Source of the DNA: Thalassococcus halodurans
Lineage (GTDB): Bacteria; Pseudomonadota; Alphaproteobacteria; Rhodobacterales; Rhodobacteraceae
Reading direction: 5' to 3'
Assembly (NCBI RefSeq): GCF_900108225.1
Contig: NZ_FNUZ01000007.1
Coordinates: forward strand, 124,001-188,000
Length of the DNA stretch: 64,000 nucleotides
In this document: in pieces, positions 54,034 through 62,173 of the stretch
Layout: the number at the start of each line of letters is the position of its first letter
Numbering within the stretch: the stretch's first letter is position 1
The notes under the pieces: generated by a model
What the model saw: the letters and a program-made list of their open reading frames with translations, nothing else
Databases searched by the model: none
What the model was told of the DNA's origin: nothing
Program-made: the position numbers and the translations under genes

Positions 54034-56136
54034 TCAGGCTCCCTCGCCCGTGTTCAAACTGTCGAAATCACGGCCTTCGCTGACCAACTGGCGCAGCAAC
54101 GGCGCGGGTGCCCAGAACGCGGGATCGCTTTCGGCAAAACGTTCCAGATCGGCCAAAACCGTGGGCAACCCCGTCAGGTCCGCCCACTTCATCGGGCCGC
54201 CCCTGAACCGTGGAAAGCCATAGCCCGCCACCAAAGTCACATCGATGTCCAAGGGCCGCGCGGCGATACCGTCGCCCAGAACCTTGGCCCCTTCATTGAC
54301 CATCGCGCACATATAGCGGCGCTGGATCTCGTCATCGGTAAAGCTGCACTCGGCAACACCCGCCTTTTCCCGTTCTGCCGCGATCAGGGCATCCACCTCG
54401 GGGTCCGGCGTGCCTTTGCGCGCATCATCATAGATGTAATAGCCACGCCCGCTTTTCTGGCCGATCCGACCCATGTGATAAAGCTCATCCGCCCACGTGG
54501 GCTGAACACTGTCGGCCTTGCCCTCGGCCGCTTTGCGCTGGCGCGTCATGAACCCGATATCCAGACCCGCCAGATCGGCCACCTGATAGGGGCCCATGGC
54601 AAAGCCGAAGTCACGGATCGCGGCATCAACCTGATAGGGGCTGGCCCCGGCCAGAACCATCCGGTCCGCCGCCGCGCGGAAGGTCGACAGGATGCGGTTG
54701 CCGATAAACCCGTCGCAAACACCCGCGCGAACCGGCGTTTTGCGCAGCAGCTTGGCCAGCGCAAAACCCGTCGCGGTCACATCCGCAGCGGTCTGATCCG
54801 CCACAACAATCTCAAGCAGCTTCATGATATGCGCGGGCGAAAAGAAATGCAGGCCGATCACGTCGAACGGACGCGAAGTGCTGGCCGCGATTTCGTTGAT
54901 ATCCAGATAGGACGTGTTGGTCGCCATCACCGCACCGGGCTTCATCACACGGTCGAGTTCGGCAAAGACGGCTTTCTTGACGCCCATGTCCTCGAACACC
55001 GCCTCGATCGCCAGATCAACATCCGACAGCGCATCGTAACCCACCGCACAGGTCAGCCCGTGTTCCAGCAATTGATCCCGCTGGCCTTCGGTCATCTTCC
55101 CGCGTTTGACGGCAGAGTTCAGGTTCTTGGTGATCGTCGCTCGGGCCTTATCGGCGGCCTCTTGGTTCTGTTCGACGACCACGACCGGCAGATGACTTAG
55201 CAATGCCGCCGTTGCGATACCCGATCCCATCAGGCCGCCACCGACAACGCCGATCTTGCCCAGATCGCGCGCCTCAACGCCCTTCAGTTCGGGCAGCTGC
55301 GTGACTTTCCGTTCCGAGAAAAACGCATGGATCAAACCGGCGCGCTGCGGCGTGTCGATCATCTTCATGAACAACTCGCGTTCGGTTTTCAGACCGTCCG
55401 CCAGATCGGTTTGGGTCGCGACCTCAATCGCGTCAATCGCGGTCAGTTGCGCCACCTGCCCTTTGGCCTTCTTGGCCCACAGATCGCGCGCCGCTTTGAA
55501 GGCCTCCGCATCAAACTCGGGACGCGGCATCGCAGCAATGGGGCGCGCGCCCTTGCCATCGGCCAGCAGCGTTTTGGCATAGGCGATGCCCTCGGCCCGC
55601 ATGTCATTGGTGTCGCTCAGCGCGTCGACCAATCCATGCTCCAACGCCTTGCCCGCAGGCCAGCGCCCCGCCGCTGGGATCATTTCCAACGCGGTTGCCA
55701 CACCGGCCAAACGCGGCACCCTCTGTGTGCCACCCGCGCCGGGGATCACACCCAGCGAGACCTCGGGCAGACCAACAACTGCATCCTTCGCCGCAATGCG
55801 ATAGTGGGCTGCCAAAGCCACCTCGAAACCGCCACCCAAAGCGACGCCATGAATGGCCGCGACCACGGGTTTTTCCTGCGCTTCTATCCGGTTCAGAACA
55901 GCAGGCAGAAAGGGCTCTTTCGGCGGCTTGCCGAATTCCGAAATATCCGCGCCGCCGATGAACAACCGCCCCGCGCCAGTAATCACTAACGCCTTTGCAT
56001 CGGCATCTTTGGCAAAGCGGTCGACGGCTACACCCAACCCCTGACGCACCGCATGCGACAGCGCATTGACCGCGCCATTGTCGATTGTGATAACGGCGAT
56101 ATCGCCGTCGCGTTCGTACTTCACATGATCGGTCAT
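54034..56136 (-). CDS. Bifunctional enoyl-CoA hydratase / 3-hydroxyacyl-CoA dehydrogenase, PimF-like
   Basis: 700 residues. Enoyl-CoA hydratase/isomerase domain at about 1-190 (ALVITGAGRLFIGGADISEFG; GLPEVSLGVIPGAGGTQRVPRL). NAD-binding hydroxyacyl-CoA dehydrogenase domain at about 285-475 (KIGVVGGGLMGSGIATAALLS; GLHFFSPAHIMKLLEIV), followed by C-terminal HCDH domains. Start follows GGGAGGACAC. First catabolic gene of the pim-like operon. Confidence 0.93.
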   Translation of the reverse strand: MTDHVKYERDGDIAVITIDNGAVNALSHAVRQGLGVAVDRFAKDADAKALVITGAGRLFIGGADISEFGKPPKEPFLPAVLNRIEAQEKPVVAAIHGVALGGGFEVALAAHYRIAAKDAVVGLPEVSLGVIPGAGGTQRVPRLAGVATALEMIPAAGRWPAGKALEHGLVDALSDTNDMRAEGIAYAKTLLADGKGARPIAAMPRPEFDAEAFKAARDLWAKKAKGQVAQLTAIDAIEVATQTDLADGLKTERELFMKMIDTPQRAGLIHAFFSERKVTQLPELKGVEARDLGKIGVVGGGLMGSGIATAALLSHLPVVVVEQNQEAADKARATITKNLNSAVKRGKMTEGQRDQLLEHGLTCAVGYDALSDVDLAIEAVFEDMGVKKAVFAELDRVMKPGAVMATNTSYLDINEIAASTSRPFDVIGLHFFSPAHIMKLLEIVVADQTAADVTATGFALAKLLRKTPVRAGVCDGFIGNRILSTFRAAADRMVLAGASPYQVDAAIRDFGFAMGPYQVADLAGLDIGFMTRQRKAAEGKADSVQPTWADELYHMGRIGQKSGRGYYIYDDARKGTPDPEVDALIAAEREKAGVAECSFTDDEIQRRYMCAMVNEGAKVLGDGIAARPLDIDVTLVAGYGFPRFRGGPMKWADLTGLPTVLADLERFAESDPAFWAPAPLLRQLVSEGRDFDSLNTGEGA

Positions 56137-56163
56137 GTGTCCTCCCTTTAATCCCGCTGGTCC

Positions 56164-56179
56164 GAATTGGATTCCATTC
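56164..56179. promoter_or_regulatory. Candidate IclR-type operator upstream of the pimF-like gene
   Basis: GAATTGGATTCCATTC contains the exact palindrome TGGA-T-TCCA at 56168-56176. It lies in the 55-base gap between iclR and the pimF-like gene. Its half-site TGGA also occurs in the longer palindrome at 60027-60049 before dctP. Confidence 0.4.
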
Positions 56180-56191
56180 AGCAGAATTTAT

Positions 56192-57040
56192 TCACCCAGA
56201 CCGCCGCACGATGGCGGACGGCAATCCCATCAAATTCTCAAGCTCGCGCACCCCTTCGGCCAGCTTCGGGCCGACCTCTTCGCGCATCCGTTCCTGCGTC
56301 AGATCGGCGGGCAGCGCGCCGCAGGTAAAGACCACAGGCTCGCTCAGATCGCGCGACTGGAACGGCACCGCGACCGCATGGATGTGCGGCGCGAAATAGT
56401 CGGTGGGGTCGGCGATCACATAGCCTTGCGCAATCAACTGCGAATAAGCATCGCGCCGGACCTCGCGGGCACGCTCTTCGGCTAGGCCACGGTCGCCGTC
56501 GATATCATCCATCATGCGGGCAAAACCGTCATCCGTGACCGCCGCCAGCATCGCGTGACCCGACGACGAATTGTTCACCGGCACACGATGCCCGACCTCA
56601 AGCCAGAGCGACGACACATTGCGCGGCCGCCAAGTTTTCGCGATCAGCAGCTTCTTTCCATCCCGCACCAACAACAGCGCCAGCGTGCCGGTTTCATCGG
56701 CCAACCGCTGCATGATGCTGTTTGACAGTTCCACAAAGGAAATCGACGACGCGGCAACGTTGCCAAGTGCCAGCAGCGCGGGGCCCGGGCGATAACGGTC
56801 ATGGCGGTGCGCGTGGTTCAGATACCCCAGCGATTGCAGCGTAAACGTCAGCCGCGACACGGTCGCCTTTGGAATGCCCGTGCGCTCGGATATCTCGGCA
56901 TTGCCCAGCCCGTCATCTGATGGCCGGAACGCCCGCAGCACGGACAGCCCGCGCGCAAGGGTCGTGGCGAAACGGCGGTCGTCTTCCAAACGGTCGGATT
57001 TGGGGGCGGACATGGGGCGTGTTTCCTGCGGTTCGATCAT
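56192..57040 (-). CDS. IclR-family transcriptional regulator
   Basis: 282 residues from the ATG at 57040 (AGGGTGG upstream); GTG 57049 and ATG 57013 are alternatives. N-terminal winged helix (ARGLSVLRAFRPSDDGLGNAEISERTGIPKATVSRLTFTLQSLGYL) then an IclR effector domain (SSSGHAMLAAVTDDGF; VAVPFQSRDLSEPVVFTCGA). Placed between TRAP genes and the pim-like genes in one direction, so it probably regulates uptake and degradation of the same acid. Confidence 0.9.
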   Translation of the reverse strand: MIEPQETRPMSAPKSDRLEDDRRFATTLARGLSVLRAFRPSDDGLGNAEISERTGIPKATVSRLTFTLQSLGYLNHAHRHDRYRPGPALLALGNVAASSISFVELSNSIMQRLADETGTLALLLVRDGKKLLIAKTWRPRNVSSLWLEVGHRVPVNNSSSGHAMLAAVTDDGFARMMDDIDGDRGLAEERAREVRRDAYSQLIAQGYVIADPTDYFAPHIHAVAVPFQSRDLSEPVVFTCGALPADLTQERMREEVGPKLAEGVRELENLMGLPSAIVRRSG

Positions 57041-57050
57041 TTCAGCCACC

Positions 57051-58388
57051 CTACAACGAACTCGGGATCAGAAGCGACAGGATCGGGAAGGCCATGATCA
57101 GCGCCAGCACGATGATATCAACGGTCAGGAACCGAAGGATGCCGCTGAAAATCCGGTCCAGCGGAACCTCTTTACCGACCACACCTGCGATGACGAAAAC
57201 GTTCAGGCCCACAGGTGGTGTGATCAGCCCGATTTCCAGCAACTTGATCACCACAACGCCGAACCAGATCAGGTTGAAGCCATAGCTTTCGACCAGCGGC
57301 ACCAAGAGCGGCAGGGTCAGAACCATGATGCCAATCGGATCAAGGAACATGCCGAGAAGCAGGTAAATCGCCGCAATCGCCAGAAGCAGGGCCAGCACCG
57401 ACAGATCGGCCGAGGTGACAAAGCCCACGATGTCATTGGCCACGCCGGTCAGGGCGATGAAGGCCACGAAAATCTTGGCCCCCGCGGCGATCAAAAAGAT
57501 GGAAGTGGTTTGCAGACAGGTTTCGCGCACCGACTCCCACAGTGCCTTGAACGTCAGCTTGCGCTGCGCAAAGCCGATGATGACCGCCGCGCTGACGCAA
57601 ACAGCCGCAGCTTCGGTCGGGGTAAAGAACCCGCCATAGATGCCGCCCACGATGATCACGAACAGCAGAACCGCCGGCCATGCCTCCCACGCGGCCTGCA
57701 TCCGTTCGGCCCGTGTGATCTGGCCTTCGAACCGCGGCGCAGCCGACGGATCGCGCCAGACCCAGACGAAGATCACCAGCAAAAAGCCCAACAGCGAAAT
57801 CAGACCCGGAATGATCCCCGCAAGGAACAGCGAGGAAATCGAGGTCTCGGTGAAAATGCCGTAGATGATGAACAAAACCGACGGCGGGATCAGTGACCCC
57901 AACGTACCGCCTGCTGCAACGCTGGCTGTGGCCAGTCGCTTGTCATAGCCCATCGACAGCATTTCCGGCGAACAGATGCGGCCCATGGTCGAGGCGCAGG
58001 CAATCGACGATCCGGTGATCGCGGAAAACCCGCCACAGCCCATAACGGACGCCATCGCCACGCCACCGGGGACCGACGCCAACCAGACGCGCGCGGCATG
58101 ATAAATCTTGGTCGTGATCTCGGCCCGGTAAGCGATGTGACCAAGCGCCACAAAAAGCGGGATCATCGACAAGTCATAGGAATGGATCAGATCGAATGAG
58201 TTCGAGAAGACCAAGCTTGTCGTAGGCCGGATCGCACGGTCGGGCATGAACACCCCTGTGCGCATGGCAAAAATCAGGAACGTCCCGATGGTCGCGACAC
58301 CCGCCAGCGCAAAGGCGATAGGCACGCGCAGGCCAAGCAACAACAGGACCGAGGCAAACGCCACAAGGCCGATCAGAGTACCGTCCAT
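57051..58388 (-). CDS. dctM: TRAP transporter large permease DctM, pim-like locus
   Basis: 445 residues with about 12-13 hydrophobic segments and DctM motifs (GCGGFSAITGSSIACASTMGRI; GGTLGSLIPPSVLFIIYGI; LGMFLDPIGIMVLTLPLLVPL). Two bases from dctQ. Likely imports the dicarboxylate or aliphatic acid used by the adjacent beta-oxidation genes. Confidence 0.93.
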   Translation of the reverse strand: MDGTLIGLVAFASVLLLLGLRVPIAFALAGVATIGTFLIFAMRTGVFMPDRAIRPTTSLVFSNSFDLIHSYDLSMIPLFVALGHIAYRAEITTKIYHAARVWLASVPGGVAMASVMGCGGFSAITGSSIACASTMGRICSPEMLSMGYDKRLATASVAAGGTLGSLIPPSVLFIIYGIFTETSISSLFLAGIIPGLISLLGFLLVIFVWVWRDPSAAPRFEGQITRAERMQAAWEAWPAVLLFVIIVGGIYGGFFTPTEAAAVCVSAAVIIGFAQRKLTFKALWESVRETCLQTTSIFLIAAGAKIFVAFIALTGVANDIVGFVTSADLSVLALLLAIAAIYLLLGMFLDPIGIMVLTLPLLVPLVESYGFNLIWFGVVVIKLLEIGLITPPVGLNVFVIAGVVGKEVPLDRIFSGILRFLTVDIIVLALIMAFPILSLLIPSSL

Positions 58389-58390
58389 AA

Positions 58391-58900
58391 TCAGCCCCCT
58401 GCCCCGTCAGCATTCTCGATCAGGGTTTCCCCACGGCGCAACCGCGCAATGTCGCCCACGACCAGAACCAGCAACCGGACCCAGCACACGACGATGCCCA
58501 GCAGGAACAGCACCCGCCCCGGCCATTTCGGCAGTTCCAGATCACCAAAGAAATATGCCCCCGACGCAAAGGTATGCGTCATCTCGCGCCAGCCCGCGTA
58601 GATCAGCGGAGCAAGCGCGATCAGGCCGAACACCGACCCGAACACGACCAGCGCGTTCTGAACAGGCACAGGTAATTTGTTGGAAATGACCTCGACCACG
58701 ATATGGGCGCGGTTGGCCGTTGTGGCCGCTGCCGGCAACAGCACCGCCGCCACCATCAGTTCACGCACCATCACGATCGTATCCGGTACGCCGGAATTCA
58801 TCGTCACCCGCAGCACAACTGTCACAGTGATCAACAGACCCAGCGCAATCACCGCAGCGACAGCAAGGTCCAGCAACCACATCTCAATGCGTCGCAACAT
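58391..58900 (-). CDS. dctQ: TRAP transporter small permease DctQ, pim-like locus
   Basis: 169 residues with four hydrophobic segments. GGAAGACG precedes the ATG. Separated from dctP by 60 bases and from dctM by two. Confidence 0.9.
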   Translation of the reverse strand: MLRRIEMWLLDLAVAAVIALGLLITVTVVLRVTMNSGVPDTIVMVRELMVAAVLLPAAATTANRAHIVVEVISNKLPVPVQNALVVFGSVFGLIALAPLIYAGWREMTHTFASGAYFFGDLELPKWPGRVLFLLGIVVCWVRLLVLVVGDIARLRRGETLIENADGAGG

Positions 58901-58960
58901 CGTCGTCTTCCAAAGTCAGGGGGTCAGGTCCGGCCACTGACAGGCCGGACCAAGTGCCGT

Positions 58961-60007
58961 TTAGCCGCGCAACCAGGGATAGCCCTTGGTGTCACGCTCT
59001 TCGGTGTATTTGTCGATCAGACCACGGTAGGTCTCCAACAGCGCTTCGCCGTCCAGACCAACCGCATTCGCCTTTTCGACCCATTCGCCGATAAAGACAT
59101 TGCCCTTCTCGACAAGCTTCGAGCGTTCTTCCGCAGCCAGTTCGATCACCTCGACGCCCGCGTCCTTCATGGTCTGCACAGCTTTTTCGTTGTCAGCCGT
59201 GATCAGTTCACCCAGCAGATCCGGAACTTCGGCACCAGCGGTCAACAGCGCCTCTTGGGCGGATGCATCCAGCGCATCATAGGCGTCTTTGTTCATGAAG
59301 ATGCCAAGTGCGCCCACCTGACCCCAGTTCAGCAAAGTGTAGCTGTCGATCACTTCCTGCTGCTTCAGCGCCGCGATGGCATAGGAATAGCCCTGCGAAC
59401 AATCCAGCAGGCCGGTGTCCAGACCCTGATAGGCGTCGTAGATCGACATCGGCACCATGTTCGCGCCGAATTCCTTGAACGTGTTGCCGTAGGCACCAAC
59501 GCCGCGCACTTTCTTGCCCGCGATGTCATCCACAGACCGGATCGCGCCGCCCTTACAGGCGATGTGCACAGCCGAGGTTGTGAACGTGCCGATGTAGACA
59601 AGGTTCATATCCGCAAGGTTTGCCTGAATGCTGGCGTCTGTGCGCATCAGTTCATCCGTGGCTTTCATGCCAACCCATGCATCAGGGTTTTCCAGAGGAA
59701 GGTCTGCGATGCCGTAGGCGACCATTTCCTTCGGGAAGTAGACCGCGATGATCGTACCCAGATCGGCCACGCCATCGGCAATACCTGCCAGCGCCGCGTT
59801 CGCCTTGAACAGCGCACCGCCCCATTGGATATCCATTGTTACAGAACCGCCCGATGCCTCGGCCGCCGCATCGGCAAAGCCCTGCAACGCCGCAGCGCGC
59901 GCGCCACGGTTCGGCCCGGCTTCACCAACAAACAGGGTTTGCGCTTGCGAGATACCCGCAGCAAACATCCCGAGGCCCATTACGGCCCCGCCCAGCAATC
60001 TTTTCAT
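58961..60007 (-). CDS. dctP: TRAP transporter substrate-binding protein DctP, pim-like locus
   Basis: 348 residues with a signal peptide (MKRLLGGAVMGLGMFAAGISQA) and GGGAGGAGACT before the start. DctP body with GVADLGTIIAVYFPKEM, IACKGGAIRSVDDIAGKKVRGVG and QGLDTGLLDCSQGYSYAI. First gene of the minus-strand TRAP-iclR-pim block. A long palindrome lies 20-42 bases upstream. Confidence 0.9.
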   Translation of the reverse strand: MKRLLGGAVMGLGMFAAGISQAQTLFVGEAGPNRGARAAALQGFADAAAEASGGSVTMDIQWGGALFKANAALAGIADGVADLGTIIAVYFPKEMVAYGIADLPLENPDAWVGMKATDELMRTDASIQANLADMNLVYIGTFTTSAVHIACKGGAIRSVDDIAGKKVRGVGAYGNTFKEFGANMVPMSIYDAYQGLDTGLLDCSQGYSYAIAALKQQEVIDSYTLLNWGQVGALGIFMNKDAYDALDASAQEALLTAGAEVPDLLGELITADNEKAVQTMKDAGVEVIELAAEERSKLVEKGNVFIGEWVEKANAVGLDGEALLETYRGLIDKYTEERDTKGYPWLRG

Positions 60008-60026
60008 AGTCTCCTCCCAATTTTAC

Positions 60027-60049
60027 TATGTGGAATTGCATTTCACATA
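60027..60049. promoter_or_regulatory. Candidate IclR operator upstream of dctP
   Basis: 23-bp near-perfect palindrome: TATGTGGAAT-TGC-ATTTCACATA, one mismatch per arm. Its core TGGAATTGCATTTCA resembles the classical IclR consensus TGGAAATNATTTCCA in most positions. Overlaps the expected promoter of the TRAP operon. Confidence 0.6.
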
Positions 60050-60130
60050 ATAGGCTAAGCGAGACTCGGGCGACGGTTCAACAGTTAATTTCGCACCTTC
60101 CGTCGCGCAGGCGGACAAGCGCACGAAAAA

Positions 60131-60154
60131 CGCCGCCCTGATCCCAAGGCGGCG
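60131..60154 (-). terminator. Rho-independent terminator of the xoxFGJ operon
   Basis: Stem CGCCGCC / GGCGGCG with a 10-base loop; on the minus strand it is followed by TTTTT. It starts 27 bases past the stop of the CXXXCW gene and separates it from the TRAP/pim block. Confidence 0.8.
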
Positions 60155-60180
60155 GCGCGGAAATCGACGTTGAATTGCGG

Positions 60181-60720
60181 TTAGGGCTGCGGCTCTTCCG
60201 GCGTGATCTGTTCCAGCGGATAATCCCACAAAGACCAGCCATCCGTGCCTTCTGGCAGCCAATAGACGGTGGTGTAGCCGTATTCCAAGGCGCGCTTGGC
60301 GGCGTTCCAGCTCATCCAGCATTCTTCCAAACAGAACATCAGAACGGGATGCGTTTTGTCCCCATTCGTCACTTTTGCAAGACCGCGTTTGAAATAGTCG
60401 TGGGTCACATCCGCCAGCGCGCCATAGCCCACATTCGGCAACCAGATCGCGCCGGGGATGCTGTTGCGCGGCTTATCGCGCCAGATCGTTCCGGGTGGCA
60501 GGTTGGCTGGCTTGGGGGCTTGGGGCAGCACGTCGATAAAGGCCGTTGCACCTTCTTCCCACAGGCGATGCGCCTCTTCGGGGCCGACCACAGTGCCGCC
60601 AGCCAATGTGGTGGGCACCGGACCACGATAATGGTCCATCCGGTAATCGCTGGGTTCGTCCTGCGCGGTTGCGCAAATGGGCAGCAAGCTGATCGCCAGT
60701 GCTGCCCAGATCCGTTTCAT
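60181..60720 (-). CDS. PQQ-dependent catabolism-associated CXXXCW rhodanese-like protein
   Basis: 179 residues with a signal peptide (cleavage near ATA-QD). Rhodanese-like fold (FIDVLPQAP; NSIPGAIWLPNVGYGAL) with the redox-type motif at Cys130/Cys134-Trp135 (FCLEECWMSWNAAKRAL). Matches the family named for this motif in PQQ alcohol oxidation clusters (TIGR03865-like). Overlaps xoxJ by four bases. Role unproven. Confidence 0.88.
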   Translation of the reverse strand: MKRIWAALAISLLPICATAQDEPSDYRMDHYRGPVPTTLAGGTVVGPEEAHRLWEEGATAFIDVLPQAPKPANLPPGTIWRDKPRNSIPGAIWLPNVGYGALADVTHDYFKRGLAKVTNGDKTHPVLMFCLEECWMSWNAAKRALEYGYTTVYWLPEGTDGWSLWDYPLEQITPEEPQP

Positions 60721-61565
60721 TGACCGACCTCGATCACGGCGTTGCCCATGTCATTGACCAAGGGCACGCCCGCGTCGGACAGAATGGCGTTAATTTCGTC
60801 CTGATGGCGGCGGATCAGCGAATTCAGCTTACGCTCCCACACCTTTTCACCCTGACGCACACCCATAGTGATCCGGAAAAACAGCCGTGGCGGCAGCGTT
60901 TCCTTGACCAAAGGCACAACCATCAGATCGGGGTAGTTTTCCTTGACCAACGGACCGGCCAAAGGCCCCCACAAAATCGCCGCATCGGTGTCGCCTGCGT
61001 TGACGTCGTTCAACATCGTTTCGACCGGATTTTCGTAGCGCCGGTCCACGACCAGATCATAGGGCTTGGCCCGCGCCAGCAACCGGTTACGCGCCATGTG
61101 ATCCGCAGGCGGGCTGCCCGCAATGATGCCAATCCGTTTGCCCTGCAACGCCGGATCGCCCATCGTATCAACAGCGGCCAACGGCCCGTTCTTGGGCATG
61201 ACCAACGCAAAAACAGACGTCATATAATGGTTGGTGTTCAGAACCAGCTCGTGGCCCTGCGCATATCCCATAATGACATCGCATTTGTTGGCTTTCAGCG
61301 TGTTGCGCACAAAGCCTGTCGCCATCGGATACCATTCATAGGACACCGGCAATTCCAGCTTGGACGCAATCAGATCGGCCAGCTTGTTCTCGTACCCCGT
61401 CTCTTCTTTGGTCGACATGGGATAGTTGGCCGGATCGGCACAGACGCGAAACGATGTCTTGGACACCAGATCGGACGTCTGTGCGGCACCGGGCCCTACC
61501 TGCGCCAGCAGGAGGGCCACAGCACCAATCAATGTCGTGACAGAGTTACGAACCCATGCAGGCAT
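60717..61565 (-). CDS. xoxJ: XoxJ/MoxJ-like periplasmic binding protein
   Basis: 282 residues with a signal peptide (cleavage near GAA-QT). Type II binding-protein fold opening FRVCADPANYPMSTKEETGYENKL, with GYAQGHELVL and TDAAILWGPLAG. MoxJ/XoxJ proteins are proposed to assist activation or maturation of the methanol dehydrogenase. GAGG lies about eight bases before the ATG, and the start overlaps xoxG by 20 bases. Confidence 0.9.
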   Translation of the reverse strand: MPAWVRNSVTTLIGAVALLLAQVGPGAAQTSDLVSKTSFRVCADPANYPMSTKEETGYENKLADLIASKLELPVSYEWYPMATGFVRNTLKANKCDVIMGYAQGHELVLNTNHYMTSVFALVMPKNGPLAAVDTMGDPALQGKRIGIIAGSPPADHMARNRLLARAKPYDLVVDRRYENPVETMLNDVNAGDTDAAILWGPLAGPLVKENYPDLMVVPLVKETLPPRLFFRITMGVRQGEKVWERKLNSLIRRHQDEINAILSDAGVPLVNDMGNAVIEVGQ

Positions 61566-62091
61566 CTTCAGCCTCGCGGATCATATCAGACTTCGCCTCT
61601 TTCTTGGCGGGCCGTCCACGGGGAATTGCCTCCATGCCGCGTGCCTTCAGGTACGTATAGATATCGTCCAGATAGCACATGACGTTGGCGTTATCGCCAA
61701 AGTGCGGCATGACCGAGTTGCCGTTCATACGGCCGTTCACAACCACGTCGACGAAATCATAGTAGTCCATGTTCACGGCCGAGTTCTTGATCTTCGGCGC
61801 GTAGGTCGATCCTTCGCCATCAGGGCCATGGCATACATGGCATTCCGAATGATAACGGCGGAAACCCGAGAATGTCAGCCAGTCGACAGCGCCATCGTCA
61901 TTGATGTTGAACGTCGGGATGTCGTCTTCGGTGTAGTAGCGGCCATCTTCGTCATACGAGACGGCGATATTCGGATCGTCTGCAGCAGCCTCGATAGGCT
62001 GGTCGCTCCAGGAAGCAGATTGTGCGAACGCAGCGAACGGTAGTCCAACCACAAATGCCGCAGCGACGAAAAGGGGAGATGCTGTACGCAT
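61546..62091 (-). CDS. xoxG: Cytochrome c, electron acceptor of XoxF (XoxG-like)
   Basis: 181 residues with a signal peptide (cleavage near AFA-QS). A single haem motif CHVCH at residues 84-88 and a probable axial Met128 in SVMPHFGDN. Extra Cys139 and Cys178. A basic stretch (RGRPAKKEAKSD) lies near the C-terminus. Cytochrome cL class; takes electrons from the PQQ enzyme in the periplasm. Position directly after xoxF supports the role. Confidence 0.92.
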   Translation of the reverse strand: MRTASPLFVAAAFVVGLPFAAFAQSASWSDQPIEAAADDPNIAVSYDEDGRYYTEDDIPTFNINDDGAVDWLTFSGFRRYHSECHVCHGPDGEGSTYAPKIKNSAVNMDYYDFVDVVVNGRMNGNSVMPHFGDNANVMCYLDDIYTYLKARGMEAIPRGRPAKKEAKSDMIREAEDACMGS

Positions 62092-62125
62092 GTCAGCGCA
62101 GACCTTTCAATTTGTGAGAAAACGC

Positions 62126-62156
62126 GGGCCGGCACACCGGTGAGGCGTACCGGCCC
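62126..62156 (-). other. Hairpin between xoxF and xoxG
   Basis: Arms GGGCCGG and CCGGCCC enclose 17 bases that contain a second CCGG pair. On the minus strand GCGTTTTC follows. It could act as a partial terminator or 3' stabiliser so that xoxF mRNA exceeds xoxG. Confidence 0.55.
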
Positions 62157-62173
62157 TATTCATGTGGTTTCGC

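Noticed and set aside
53125-55200. A 691-codon open frame on the plus strand across the thiolase and multifunctional beta-oxidation genes
   Set aside because: It runs antisense through two well-supported genes, and its product is rich in R, H, G and Q with no recognisable domain; a shadow of GC-rich codons.
60030-60048. CRP/FNR-like reading of the palindrome before dctP (TGTG...CACA)
   Set aside because: The spacing between half-sites is three bases too long for a TGTGA-N6-TCACA site, while the core fits an IclR operator better.
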